Assembly: GCA_030435675.1 (NCBI GenBank)
Contig: CM059623.1
Coordinates: forward strand, 10,256,012-10,320,011
Length of the DNA: 64,000 nt
Reading direction: 5' to 3'
Origin: Steinernema hermaphroditum
Taxonomy: Eukaryota; Nematoda; Chromadorea; Rhabditida; Steinernematidae
The notes below the pieces were generated by a model that saw only the letters and a program-made list of their open reading frames with translations, was not told the DNA's origin and did no database searches. Position numbers and translations under genes: made by a program. Of the stretch, positions 49,201-60,875 are shown piece after piece (the stretch's first letter is position 1; each line of letters opens with the position of its first letter).

Positions 49201-49436
49201 TGAAGAAGTTGTCGTGGCGTTTCCACACCAAATTCCTGATGTGGTTCCAGAGACACGAGGAGCCGAAAGCGATCACCGATGACTACGAGCAGGTATGTTG
49301 TCTGACATGTTCTCTATAAAAATCGCGTCTTTTCCAGGGAACATACGTGTACTTTGACTACGAGAAATGGGCGCAACGGAAGAAGGAGTCTTTCACCTTC
49401 GAGTATCGATATTTGGAGGACAAAGATTTCGATTAA
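46246..49436 (+). CDS. ntl-3: CCR4-NOT complex subunit 3 (CNOT3/NOT3)
   Basis: Scaffold subunit of the CCR4-NOT deadenylase, acting in mRNA decay and repression. Exons 46246..46296, 46344..46508, 46554..46853, 46901..47099, 47148..47367, 48296..48854, 48900..49292 and 49338..49436 give 661 aa. The N-terminal coiled-coil is diagnostic: [72 protein letters not shown] Pro/Ser-rich middle follows, then the C-terminal NOT box ([82 protein letters not shown]). The ATG directly follows a TTTTGCAG acceptor. A 928-nt intron separates the two halves. AATAAA lies at 49544. The gene symbol follows the C. elegans name of the orthologous family. Confidence 0.95.
48500..48830 (+). repeat. 216-bp imperfect duplication in the CNOT3 linker
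   Basis: Two copies of a segment encoding [16 protein letters not shown] followed by an EPSEI block and LRSTT lie 216 bp apart within exon 6. The frame is kept (72 codons). This duplication is in the disordered Pro/Ser-rich linker. Confidence 0.8.
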
Positions 49437-49887
49437 GGTGTGTAGTTAACGAAAGAGCCCAGTCAAAGTTATGTTTTCGTGTTCATAAAACTTTGCTTTA
49501 GTTTGTGTATTCCATTTGTTAACATCGTAATTAATTTTAATTTAATAAACGGGTTGACGGTGATGGGCACGGTTTAGGCAGCTCGGCAGTTTTTCTTCAT
49601 GCCACAGGTCATGGGCGGAGTACGGTAGTCATCGTCGTCGTTTCGGTGTGGACGTGAGGAATCTGAAGGAAACGAGCTAAATGTCTGGTAAATAGTGACT
49701 CAGAGACCACGGAGACAGACAGACAGCTGCTTTGCTTGAATAATTATCATTCGAGGTGTCGAACGGTGAAAATTGGAAAGAGACGTGAAAATGAAACTAG
49801 ACTTATGTGCACTATAGACTGCAGACAATATTCTTCCTCGGTGTTTATTTCAACTTAAATGTTAACATTTCTGGCCTTTCTCAATGC

Positions 49888-51273
49888 TCAGTTGTCGTCG
49901 TCGTTTTCGTCGTTTACAGACGCCTCTAGAGTAGACTCGTCGATGATCGTGTCCTCATAGTCCGTGGGCTGGCACTCCTTCAGATCGATCCTCGCGTACG
50001 TGCTCTGCTGGTCGGGGTTGATCCACGGCTTCCAGTGTGGCCGATTTGCTTCCTTCCAAGCCGGATAGTTGAGACAAGCCTTGTGCAGCTTCTTGATGAG
50101 TCGTGGGGCGATCGTCTTCGTGAGACGGTTGACGAGCCATGTCGGTAGCTTGCCTCGGGGGTCCGAGTGGGTGATGTAGGTTAGTTGGCAGCCGGAACCC
50201 ATCTCTCGCACGAAGTAGCCCGTGAGGTGGACTGTGCCACGGACGTACCCCTTCAAAGGAGGGTATTTCTGAAGTGGGGGTTACTGTAGCTATGACGGGG
50301 AAGGTGGATTACGTCGTGGCACACCGAGTGCGAGCAGATGTACTTCTCGGAGCCGATGTCGAGCCACGAGCGCTGCATCACGAAGTCGCGGGGCTTGATG
50401 GGGCTCATCGAGGACACTAAAGGTTGGAGTTGTTCAAATTGGACATTTTGGACATCTTCTAGCACTGATGGTAGTATCCAATCCAATTGTTAACTGTCTA
50501 TTGGCATAAAAGTGAGGAAATGCGCCGAAAACCCCTAAAACTTGCCCAAAATTTGGAAATTCGGATTCGTTTGGGAAGTCCGGATTCGTTTCCCATCACT
50601 GTCTTCTAGCCCCTCCTTTATCGCGTGATCTACTAATTTTATTTTGTGTAAAAGGTGACATATAAATAAATAGATGACATCCTCAAAGCTGTTGTTTGAA
50701 ATGTTTGTTCTACTTGTTTTTGTTCGCTTCCCACGATGGTAAAAACTGCGAAAAAAACTCGTTGTTGGTTTACATATGTGGACAACAGGTTACTGTAGAT
50801 CCTATTTTGTCTTCTTGTTGTAACTTACGAGCATAGTAGCAAAGATCGTTGTAGGGATTAATGATCCCGATGTCGTCCGTCTTCGCTACATACTTGTCCC
50901 ACTTCTGCCTGTAGGCCGGATCCTGCAGGACGTCGTAGGCGACGCTCGCCGGCACGTCAGGGAATTCCGCTCGGGCCTGAATCACAAGATGCCATCTCAA
51001 ACGGTGAGTCACACCTTGATCATGTTGAAGGATGAGTCAGCCACGGGCTTCATCCACACCTGGCGAGCCTTCTTCGCGTACACGGACTGCCACCCGGCGT
51101 GGTCGTCGCAGAGATGTCGCACGTAGTGGAAGTCCGAATCCTCGAGCACCTTGACGACGTTGACGCGCATCGCCTCCGACGGTCCGATCAGGCCGTTCTT
51201 GACGGCGCCATTCTCCGCTGAAAAGGACCCTTTCCGGGAAGAGGACAAGAAGGCCGGGCATACCTGGGGGCAT
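49888..51273 (-). CDS. START-domain lipid transfer protein, STARD10/PCTP type
   Basis: Phosphatidylcholine/ethanolamine transfer protein family. Exons 51273..51264, 51217..51015, 50976..50829, 50416..50313 and 50268..49888 give 281 aa (human STARD10 291). START features: DVPASVAYDVLQDPAYRQKWD, CYYALSSMSPIKPRDFVMQRSW (rebuilt across an intron), KYPPLKGYVRGTVHLTGYF, THSDPRGKLPTWLVN, and the STARD10-like tail CLNYPAWKEANRPHWKPWINP. The C-terminus is acidic and Ser-poor (EASVNDENDDDN). The initial exon is only 10 nt (MPP plus one base); an alternative first exon upstream cannot be excluded. Convergent with CNOT3, 451 bp apart. Confidence 0.9.
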
Positions 51274-54200
51274 GTTTCGCTTTGGGAGGGGAGACGAAAC
51301 GATTCTGTTTCTAAATCAAACAAAATGAATGGAGATGGCATGTGACACGCGAAAACAGTCGAGGATCGATAAAAGGGGATTTGACGTTGATTCATGTGAT
51401 GCTGAGAGTACACAATACAAAATTTCGACACATACAAAGTGGGCAGGGATGTGCGGACGAGGAGAGTGACGAACAAAGAACGTCATGAATATACAGAGAG
51501 CTCGTTGTTTTAATATGTGAGACCATCCCCGATCATCGATCGATGGATACAAACTGGTTTTGGCTTCTGGTTACAAATAGCAAGAAGATTCTTTTGTGTT
51601 CGCTTTTGGGAAGGACTAAAATGCGAGCCTCAATTGGTTTGGATTCTTTCGGAGAAAGTCGAATGGACAAACCGCCCTAATCATCACACAATTAATATCA
51701 TAACTCGTATACCACGCCACATTTAGTAATCTCGAAGTGTCAGAAAAATGACCATCATGGTGGAATAATCCTCCAACATCAGGAGGAATGCAAATAAAAT
51801 AATTCTATAGTTCATAGTGTATGGTTGGAATTAACTGTCCTCAGCAGTACACCAATATATGTATTTGAATTTGATATAAATATGTACTGTACAGGGTAGC
51901 CCAGAAGTGGTGTGTCGCCGAAAATCGATCATATTTTAAAGCGGTGAACGAATTAAAACAAACGACATATATCGCAAGAAAGGCCAACCAAAACTACCTG
52001 GGACATAACAGATTCAGTTGGAAGAGACCACCTACTGCAGCGATGCAGCCCCCCCCCCCCGAAAAATGCATTTTACAGAGAACCGTTTTCAAGATCGGGT
52101 CTAAAGTTACGAAAAATTTAAGAGTGAGATAGTGAATTCCAATATCGCAACGGGAAGTCTCGACAGTTTCACAAAATAACAAAAAATAAACAATTTAAAT
52201 AAGCGTCACACTACTTCTGGGCCACCCTGTAAACTTTGCGAATGTTTATCACAAGCGCCATTTTCAATGTAACAACCTAATAGAGTAAGGTTTTAGATAG
52301 AGATTGATAGAGATCGGCAGTTTATTAATGCACTTCTCTGGACACATCAAAAACTTGTACAAGTTCAACAACTGTCTGTCAATCTGGGGCTCCCTCGTCC
52401 TAACCCAACCGATAGGACTCAGATCTGCGCTGGCTCTCGGTCACGGCAAGGGACCCGGAGGCAGTGGAGGACCGATACAGAGATCTCTACCAGGGTGGCC
52501 TGACCTCCCTCGGCGCCAACGCTGCTCAGGACGGCCCAGTAGGATTATGGAGTCAAACATATGAATTAACTTATTTCATCCAGATCACAGCAATAAATGC
52601 AATTGTATGCACTTCATGGCAGATGGGAAGTGAACGTTGAAAATTTTGTAACTCGAATAGCGAGCCGACTGCTCTGGCCAAGTACCTCTAAACTCCTTTC
52701 AATCATCTTTCGAGGGGAAACTGAAGCGTACTTATGTAAATGTCATGCCCTAGAAGTGCACAGGTATTTTCGATATGATAATTTGTAGATAATGAGATAC
52801 AATTGAAGCATGAGATGGAGAGATGAAATTACATTTAATTTGAGTCGATGGGAAGTTTAAATAATTTCTCTATTAGGTATTAAGACTTATTGTTTTACTG
52901 TTTTTCTTTAAAATCTCAGAATTTGGAGGCCAAATCTTCACGAGTGACTCCGAATTGATAAGTAATTTCGAACCCGTTCAGTTCACTCTATCATTTGAAA
53001 TGCGTATACGCCGACATGTCTCAGGAATGGTGGATGAATTCTTGACGCTATTTTTCAGACAAAACATGGAAACAAGCATGAGACAAGAAATATTACATGA
53101 CACAACCATCCTTTCATGCATTCTTCAGCATGTCGGCTTAAATATATTCGACACACTTGCTCAATAAAGGTATAACAGGCATTTTCGCATTTGAACGAGA
53201 TCCCATTTTTCAAGGAAAATCCCGTGAAATTTGTACTTATAGAGTAGGCGTCCGCGTCCGTCTGAGGCGCGAGAACTAGTGTCGTAAAAGAAATTTCCGC
53301 AACGAGGTCATAATCCATAGCCTGGGAAGGGAGAAATCATGTTCCTCTTCATTTACACCGTCTTCACGTTTATTAACTGCTCAAATTCAGATGAGAGATT
53401 TCGCAGAGGAGAGTAATTGAAGTGGCTAAACGACGAAAGTGAGCAGAAATGTTCAGAGTGCGTGCAGCCTTAGGATACACCAACATATTACTTGTTCATT
53501 TATCGGAAAACACGCTATTTTTAGGCGCACACAGAGTGCAATAAACTACGTTCTTTCTCACATGCATGAGTAAGTGGACCAAATGGCGTGGGAAAATAGC
53601 TTAGAGACTTCTTTTATACGGGGTTATGATGTCTAGAACTGTAAAGTTGCTTCCGCCTTCTTTTCTGGTTAGATTGCAATAATGGTTGAGTCTCGCCTGT
53701 GCATATCCTTTTTCTTCTGTTTACCTGCGATGGGAGCGCATGGGGTAGACCTTTAGCACACTTTTAGCGTCTGTTTTTAAGTACCTCTGTGTATGCAACA
53801 CGCAACCTTCACTATAAACAAAAAAATAAATTGTCAATCAAACCTCGAAAACATGGACGTAAGAGGACAAAGACGACGGAAAGTACACGAAGGCTGGTGG
53901 AAGATAAACAGTTGATGGAAGGCAAAATTTCCCAACAAGTGCATTTACTGTCTACATTCCGAAAAAAACAAGACCGCTTCTGCATTCACGCTTCAGAACA
54001 GACTCTCACTCTCTCATTGTCCTCTGCTGGTGACCGGTCTACTCCCGTGATGTTCCACTTAGGCATGTTGGTGAGTTCTTTGCTCTACTTTGATCTCTTT
54101 TTGAACTTTCATGTTTCTGGGTTAATAAGTGGATGTGGAATTAACCTCATAGCGGTCTATCTTCTTTGTTTGCAGTCCGCTGATTACTTCGAAATAAATA

Positions 54201-55229
54201 CAAAACTGATTTTGCATCTGTTTAGATTACGAACAGCAAAGACAAACCGGCTTCGTGTGCGAAGTGGACGGGCAGCTACAAGAGCGCGAAGGGGCAGATT
54301 CCGGGAGGCGACGGTGACTCGACGCCGGTGGGTCTCTTCTCCGCTCGAGGGCGATTTACAATGAATAAATTTAGACGAACGCCGGCGTCGGTGGTGGCGA
54401 ATTACCTCCGAAGGGGACGGCTTCGAATTGCTAATTCATTTATTTCATATGCAAAGCCTGCGCGTTCGTCCGCCTCCGTTTTCGGCGGCGGAACCCTGTT
54501 TTCCTGGATCGATGCCTACCCGGCCTATCTCCGAGTGTGTGATATGTGTATTAAACGAGTCACAAATAGTCACAAATGGAGTTGTTCACTGGGGGGCTCC
54601 GTGGAGAAGAGGGATATGATGAGAAACGGAACGAGAAAAGTTTTTAATGAGAAAAGTAGCCACATCTGAGCATGCTTCGCCGGGCCATAATAAAAGGTCA
54701 GCTGAGGGGCAGACGCAATGAATAATGGACGAGAAGTGAATGCGGGAAATGGCATGTGGAATTTGATACGAGAGTGGTGATTAGGAAGATGAACGGTCCC
54801 GGAATGAGGAGATGTAATCGGGAATGAGATATTTCAACGGCACTCTTAAGGGGGTCAGAGGAAAAGCTGTATAGATGGCTTGAGTTGCCCTCAGGTACCT
54901 GCGAAGAATAAGAGATATAGAGGATTATCTGAAGCAGGAATATGACTTTGTGTTGTGGAACGTCGTCTCCCCACGAGTCGAAATAATTATTCTGCCCGAC
55001 GAGCGGCGTCCTGTCGAGCGTGAAGGCCCCTCGAAGCCAACGACGCTCAGTCGAACGTTAATTTGATTTTGGCCCCCACTTTCAAAACAAAAACTGGGGA
55101 CGTCTAGGCTGAAAATTAAATCGTCACAAAAACACGGAACCTTTGGTTATAAGCAGCTTCACACCTCTTATAAAGAAACCGCTTCCAAAACTACGGTAGC
55201 TCGCTTTCGATTTCACAAAAAAGTTTCTG
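51274..55229 (+). other. 4-kb gene-poor region with scattered exon-like segments
   Basis: Besides the MITE at 51890-52231, three short segments look coding but cannot be assembled: plus-strand 52416-52538 and 54228-54318, and minus-strand 53318-53225 (see findings). The remaining sequence is AT-rich with random frames. Confidence 0.35.
51890..52231. mobile_element. 342-bp mariner-like MITE
   Basis: Terminal inverted repeats of 25 bp (51890-51914 and 52207-52231) begin TACAGGGTRGCCCAGAAGT and differ at only two positions. The ends lie in TA dinucleotides, the target of Tc1/mariner transposases. There is no transposase frame, so it is a non-autonomous copy. An uninterrupted run of 12 C (52049-52060) lies inside. 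Confidence 0.8.
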
Positions 55230-55532
55230 TCAGAGTGGAGACAGGCTCCCAGAACGACGAGCATGACCTTCCATGGGCATACTGTAATTCTGGCAAAACA
55301 GAACCAGCTGATTGTACAGGTGCTCACGCATCTCGGGGATAAATAGATTTGTCGAGCCGGATGTTGTCAGCGTGTGAGAAACCATCTTTTCGTGCATTTT
55401 CGGATTCCTCGGCCACTTGGTCGGTTTTTCGGTTTTTTTTATGGATACGGTAATTTGGTACCATTTGGTTTTTTCACCAAACACGAGACATTCAAAAAGT
55501 CGCTTTTCGCATCTTTCGGGCGTGTGGCTCAT
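55230..55532 (-). CDS. possible small gene, 100 aa, unknown
   Basis: ATG-initiated frame MSHTPERCEKRLFECLVFG... to SGSLSPL, divergent from the spinster gene with 188 bp between the starts. The stretch FIPEMREHLYNQLVLFCQNY looks like genuine helical protein. The frame just downstream on the same strand (about 55270-55124) also stays open in another phase, so a short intron near 55270 may connect them. No family recognised. Confidence 0.3.
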   Translation of the reverse strand: MSHTPERCEKRLFECLVFGEKTKWYQITVSIKKTEKPTKWPRNPKMHEKMVSHTLTTSGSTNLFIPEMREHLYNQLVLFCQNYSMPMEGHARRSGSLSPL

Positions 55533-55719
55533 TCCCTAAGCCTCTAATCCGTATCTTCAAGAAACCTGACTAATGTGCGTTGCATAAGAAGTCATCGCCG
55601 ACCGCTCCACGCCGCTGACAAAGCAGAAGTGATACACCTCCCGCGTCCATATCAGACGGGGCAATCGAGACGAGACAAAAGGTTGCGCGTTTGACGTCTC
55701 TTCTTTTCTGCAAGGTTCT

Positions 55720-57388
55720 ATGGATCGGTTGGATTCTTTGTCATGTTTGCCAAGTTTGTTTTCCCTCTCTTTTGCATAATTACTCTGCATATTCACATAG
55801 GAAACAAGTATGTCACGATGGCCGTGCTTATTCTTTCGAATCTGCTCAACTACATGGACAGATTTACGGTGGCCGGTGTGCTAACTGATCTGCAGAAGTA
55901 TTTCGCGATGAATAACTCACAAAGTGGACTTCTGCAGGTCAGTTCTCTCCGTAGGCAATGTAGTGTGCTTACCAAAACGGTTTTAGACGATTTTTATCGT
56001 CTTCTACATGGTCTTTGCACCATTATGCGGCTTCCTAGGAGATCGATATAACCGGAAACTTATCATGTCCGTCGGACTGTTCGTTTGGATCGCTGCCGTC
56101 GCCGCCTCTACATTTGTAGGACGAGATGTACGATCATTCCACTCTTGCTTGTATGTAGATATGCCGTTTAGCACTACTACATCTTCTTGCTTTGCCGAGG
56201 CCTTGTTGGCGTCGGAGAAGCTTCCTACTCGACCATCGCCCCAACGATAATTGCCGATATCTTCACTGGAAGGGCGAGATCGACGTGGCTGACCGTTTTC
56301 TACTTGATGATTCCTGTTGGAAGGTGCGAGCTAATCATATTGGCATGGTGTAAAGGCTTCCTTTAGTGGTCTCGGCTTCGCGCTCGGAGCCAATGTGGCA
56401 ACGCTGGCGAACAACCAGTGGCAGTGGGGTGTCCGAGTGACTCCGATCCTTGGCGTCATTGTTCTTCTCATGGTTATTTTCTTCATGGAGAATCCGGAAC
56501 GCGGAGCGGCCGAGCACGCAAAACACGAAGTCACCTCTCTGAAAGAGGACCTTCTTTACCTCTTCTATCACAAGACGTTCATCTGCACCACGCTAGGCCT
56601 GACATCTGTGATCTTCGCCACTGGGGCACTGTCGTGGTGGACACCCACTTTGTTCGAGTACGCCATAAAGGCGGATTTCGGAAAAGTATCGGACGAGGAG
56701 AAGATCACGATAGCGCTCACCTTTGGCGCCATCACTGCGGTCGCCGGAATCGTCGGCGTTGTGCTGGGCACCACTCTGGCCGGATTATGGCGCGAAGGCA
56801 AACTCTTCTGCAAAGCGTCTCGCAGGTCCCACGCTTACATTTGCGCCATCGGAGCCATCGGAGGAATGCCGTTCCTCTTCGCCACTTTGATGCTCTGCCG
56901 CATAGAGGTGGTTCGATGGGTGATGATCTTCTTCGCCGTCACTTTCATGTGTTTCAACTGGGCCGCCAACATGGACATTCTTTTGGTAGCAGAGTCACTC
57001 ATCCGATGTAATAGGCTGATTGTTTCAGATGGTGATCGTCGCCAATCGAAGAGCACTGGCCAACTCCATTCAAACACTGATCTCGCACGCCCTCGGAGAC
57101 GCCGCGTCGCCGTACCTCGTCGGAATGATCGCCGACGCCACAAACAGAAACAGCACCGGCGAGCCGGACGTTGAAAATTTCGTCTCACTCCGGAATGCCC
57201 TCTTCTTACCTAACGCCTTGTTGGTGCTGGGAATCGGAGGATACCTGGCAGCCTCATTCTTCGTCGAAGGCGACAGCCACGAAGTAGAGGAGCACAGGGT
57301 GGACGTCGGTGAAGAAGACGAAACGCGGGCGATCATGTCCGACGCGGAAGAGATATACGGGGCCATCTCCAACGACGCGCACATGTGA
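55720..57388 (+). CDS. spinster-family MFS transporter
   Basis: Lysosomal/plasma-membrane major facilitator family that exports sphingosine-phosphate or lysolipids. Exons 55720..55753, 55801..55937, 55987..56127, 56172..56323, 56367..56985 and 57029..57388 give 480 aa. Spinster signatures: [13 protein letters not shown] in TM1, the MFS loop [32 protein letters not shown] in TM4-5, [33 protein letters not shown], and late [17 protein letters not shown]. About 12 hydrophobic segments are visible. The C-terminal tail is acidic ([15 protein letters not shown]). The first coding exon is only 34 nt. Its end is 114 bp from the convergent FRG1 end. Confidence 0.93.
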
Positions 57389-57502
57389 GCCGAGCGTCCC
57401 CTCTCCCAAGGAGTACCTTCTGTGCCTAGTTGTACATAACTTTGCATCGTCGAAATATTTATTGTTCACGAGTAACTTCTGTACATAAAACAGCTCAGCT
57501 GA

Positions 57503-58429
57503 TCAACAATATTTATCGGATTTGGTCTTCGCACGGCGATCCAGTAGAAGCTCGTGAAGCGTTCCCTCATCTTGGGCACGCCTCACCGACGCCCGATCGT
57601 TTAGATCGACGGCGATGTGGCGCCCCTTGAGGCCGACCTTCGAGTGCTGGTACATCTTCACGTAGGCGGTTTCGCACTTCTTCGCGCCCAGCTTGTCCTC
57701 CTCTGATCGCCAGTCCACTGGACCGACCTTCTCGCTATCCGTGCGCACGTTGATCATCTCATCGTCTTTCGCGGTTTTGCTTGTGACCATAATAAGGCCG
57801 TCCGAGGAGGGGCGCATGCAGATGAACATGTTGCTGGATGCTGACTGGATCGCTGATTTGCCCTGAAAGACGGCAGTTCTTAGAAAATGTCTTATCTCGC
57901 TTCATTCAATTCACATGGAAACAAAAGAACTTACTTCTTCAAAAACGACCTGGAATCGTTCGCGAGCTCCGATAGCTTCAGCGACTCCGTTCAGCTTTCC
58001 CTCGGCGTCGACTCCAATGTACTTTCCGTATCCCGTACGCATACTGATCTTCGGGTCGTCGGGCGTCTTGATCAGTGTGAAGACCTCCTCCGGATTCGGT
58101 CCTTCCCCTTCGCTGTGCGGCGCTCCGAGCGTGAACTTTCCATTGTCCATGGCGGCGATGTAGGTTCTGGAATAGTCGCCATACTCGAAGGCGATGTTCG
58201 CGCCGCCTTTCAGGTCGAGCTCTTCCAAGACACGCCACCATCCGCCGTTAGCCATCTTGTCCGGATCGTTCTTCGCCTCTTGATCCTTCTTCGACTTCTT
58301 CTTCTTCGATTTGTCGGATTTGAATCTAAAACGTCTCACAGGTCTCACAAGTATAGAACTGGGGACTTACAATGATTTGTTGCCCTTGAGCTTCAAGGCG
58401 CCAACACGGACTCTGTCGTAGTCGCTCAT
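57503..58429 (-). CDS. frg-1: FRG1 homolog (fascin-like RNA/actin-associated nuclear protein)
   Basis: FRG1 is a nucleolar/Cajal-body protein linked to RNA processing and actin bundling. Exons 58429..58371, 58325..57935 and 57862..57503 give 269 aa (human 258). Conserved: basic KSDKSKKKKSKK signal, GGWWRVLEE, YIAAMDNGKFTLGAPH, MRTGYGKYIGVD, AIGARERFQVVFEEGKSAIQ across the second intron, SKTAKDDEMINVRT, AKKCETAYVKMYQ, and the C-terminal HELLLDRRAKTKSDKYC. The fascin-like beta-trefoil spans roughly residues 45-180. It lies behind ZNF277 on the same strand, 507 bp apart. Confidence 0.96.
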
Positions 58430-58935
58430 CGTGGGATTCTAGGCAGAGACTCTGATGAATCCACGGCGGGTAATCCACAGCGGGGTAAGACAGAGCACTA
58501 CGAAAATGGAAACAAGTGATGCGAGTGAACGCAGAGGGAAGTCGTCACAAGACCAACACGACGACAACGAAGAGGCGGGATGAGACTAGACGAGGGTTTC
58601 TGCAGCCTCGTAGACTCATTTTGCAGCCTCGTAGAGGAAACTTCCAGTCAGGACTCTTCCCCCGTCTCACTGTAGTGTATCCGTGTCTACGAAACGATTT
58701 TTCTATTTCTCGTCGTTTCGGTCATTCTACCGATTGCTGAGCCTCATCCATCCCTACCCTTGAGCAATCATAGCTCACTTTCGTGCATTCTTGACGACAG
58801 CAGGAAGTGTAAACAAGAATCATATTTTCAACATATCAACAATGTCACGAAACCATGCTATAGGTTAACAACGATAACAATCAACAGCAGAAAAATCAAC
58901 AAAGTAGCATCGAGGAATGTGCTATGCACATGAGG

Positions 58936-60875
58936 TCAACGAAGCGAGCCGAGAAGTTCGGCATCCTCGAAGATCGGGTTGTTCAGTTCGGGTAGATCCT
59001 CGGCCACAACCTAAACTAGGACCGCTTATAGTCTTGCCTTATGGGAAAGAACGAACCGTCTCCACTGTGTTGCTCTCGGACTCTTTGATGAGTGCCTTCA
59101 AAAGATCGTCCTTGGAAAAGGATGGTCCGTTCTTCACAGGCTCCTCCTTGTTGAGTTCGGGTGCGAGTTCTTCCGCTTCCATCAGCGACTCGAGCATCCA
59201 CAAGAAGTGGTCGTTGCCGAAGGTGGGCAACAGATTCTCTTCAGTGTCCCATACGCTGCGCTCAGTGGTTCCCGCAGAGAGATGCCCGTTTTCGGCCAGG
59301 TGCGTGCGCAGCCCTCCGAGTCCTCCAAGATCTTGTTTGCCACAGACGAAGCACGACCCATTGTACATCTGGAAAACAGCTCATAGAACTTTCAAGACGG
59401 ACATTGTACGGTACTTTTGCACGGATGTAGTTGAGGAACTTCATGCGAGCATACATATCCATCTTCTCATCGGCGAAGATCTTCAGGAGATCGAACTTGT
59501 GACCCTTCTTCAAGTGGTCGACCAGCAGCGTGGCCTCGTCGTAGCTCTCGTCGCAGAAGAGGCAGACGACGGGCGTTGGAGCCTCGTCCTCGTTGTACTC
59601 CTCCCACTGGTCCCACGACTCGTCCTCCTCCTCATCGTCAGTATCTGCGAAACAGGTCATTGTGTCCTCGCAGTCCTCGGCGAGCACGTCGAGCCAGCGT
59701 TTTCCGAGCTCCAAGTAGTTGATAATGTAGAACTTGTCGTAATAGTCGTTCTTGGGATTGACTTCGCGATGATTGCGTTTGCGCATGTGATCCATCAGGC
59801 CGCTGCGGTCCCCAAACTTCTTCTCGCAGCAAATGCATTGATTGCTGTAAAATAACAACGCCCTCACTTTACAGATGAAGAAGGTGCTTACCGGGTGATC
59901 TTCTCGCGCAGATGCTCAATGTATTCATTGACGAAGACCAGATTATCAGGCTTTCCTAGGTTCAAATGATGGATCATGTAGAGATGGTGGATCAGCTTCG
60001 AGCGGTTATCGCGAGCCGTATATCGGCAGAAAATACACTGCATCTTGAAGTCGACGTCCTCGCGCTCGCGCTGCTGACAAGCGAGCGCCTCCTCTAGGCG
60101 GCGCATGGCCAAATGCTGGCGAAGTTGATTGTCCTCTTCGAGCTTCTCCGACATGAAGTAGTAGTAGTCGGTCTTTTTGCGATATGGATCCTTTTTGTCC
60201 GGAAACACTTTTGGGAACACCTTGTCGATGCTTTCCTTGTTGAATCGCTTGCGCCAATGCTCGATGTAGCGCTTTGGGTCGACGATGAGCTCCATCTCGC
60301 TCACGACAATGTGATGTTCGTGCAAAAGATGTCTGAAATCAATCGACGTGAACTCTACATCTTGTAAATCGAGCACAGTGCAAATAGTTAAACAAAAGAC
60401 AAACATTTTGTGGTCTAGAGACAGTGCTCCCCACTTACTCGCTGAATTTTCCGATCATCTCAGGCAGATCGAAGAACTCCAGGCAGCTGAGGCACATGGT
60501 GGGTCCGCCCCACTTGGGCGAGTATCCAGTGGTGGGCACTGTTCCGGATAAAGTCCGAATACGATTGCACGGGATCTTCAGGCTCGGTTTCATAGGCTCC
60601 TGGCTACGTGGGGACCCATCATCGGAGTCACTGAACGGCTCGTGCAGCTCAACTAGAACTGATCTGATCAGAGGCAAGCAGAGCGCGAGAAAGAACTTAC
60701 ATTCAGCTGAATAATTATGCTCCTCGCCGCTTGAATTGACCGAAACGATGGAGTCTTTGGTTCGAGGGTTCTGTTGCTGCGAACTCGAAGTGTGTTTGCG
60801 CTCCTTCTTCGCATTCGCTTTCTTCACGATTTCGCCGTCGGAAACCGCTCCAGACTTGCTGTCCTTCTTGGCCAT
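58936..60875 (-). CDS. zinc finger protein 277 (ZNF277) homolog
   Basis: C2H2 protein of the conserved ZNF277 family, which binds uS5/RPS2 and Polycomb components in animals. Exons 60875..60701, 60652..60439, 60332..59892, 59844..59415, 59368..59057 and 59010..58936 give 548 aa. The finger series is visible: CLSCLEFFDLPEM...HLLHEHH, PKRYIEHWRKRF, CIFCRYTARDNRSKLIHHLYMIHHLNLGKPDNLVFV, CICCEKKFGDRSGLMDHMRKRNHREVNP, CLFCDESYDEATLLVDHLKKGH, and CFVCGKQDLGGLGGLRTHLAENGH. The N-terminal 60 residues are Lys/Ser-rich and disordered. The last exon (25 codons, ending LLGSLR) was found by splicing GTTCGT...GTTTAG, which replaces an early in-frame stop. Confidence 0.93.

Noticed and set aside
56418..57011. 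197-codon His-rich plus frame within the spinster gene
   Set aside because: Out-of-frame shadow of the transporter exon.
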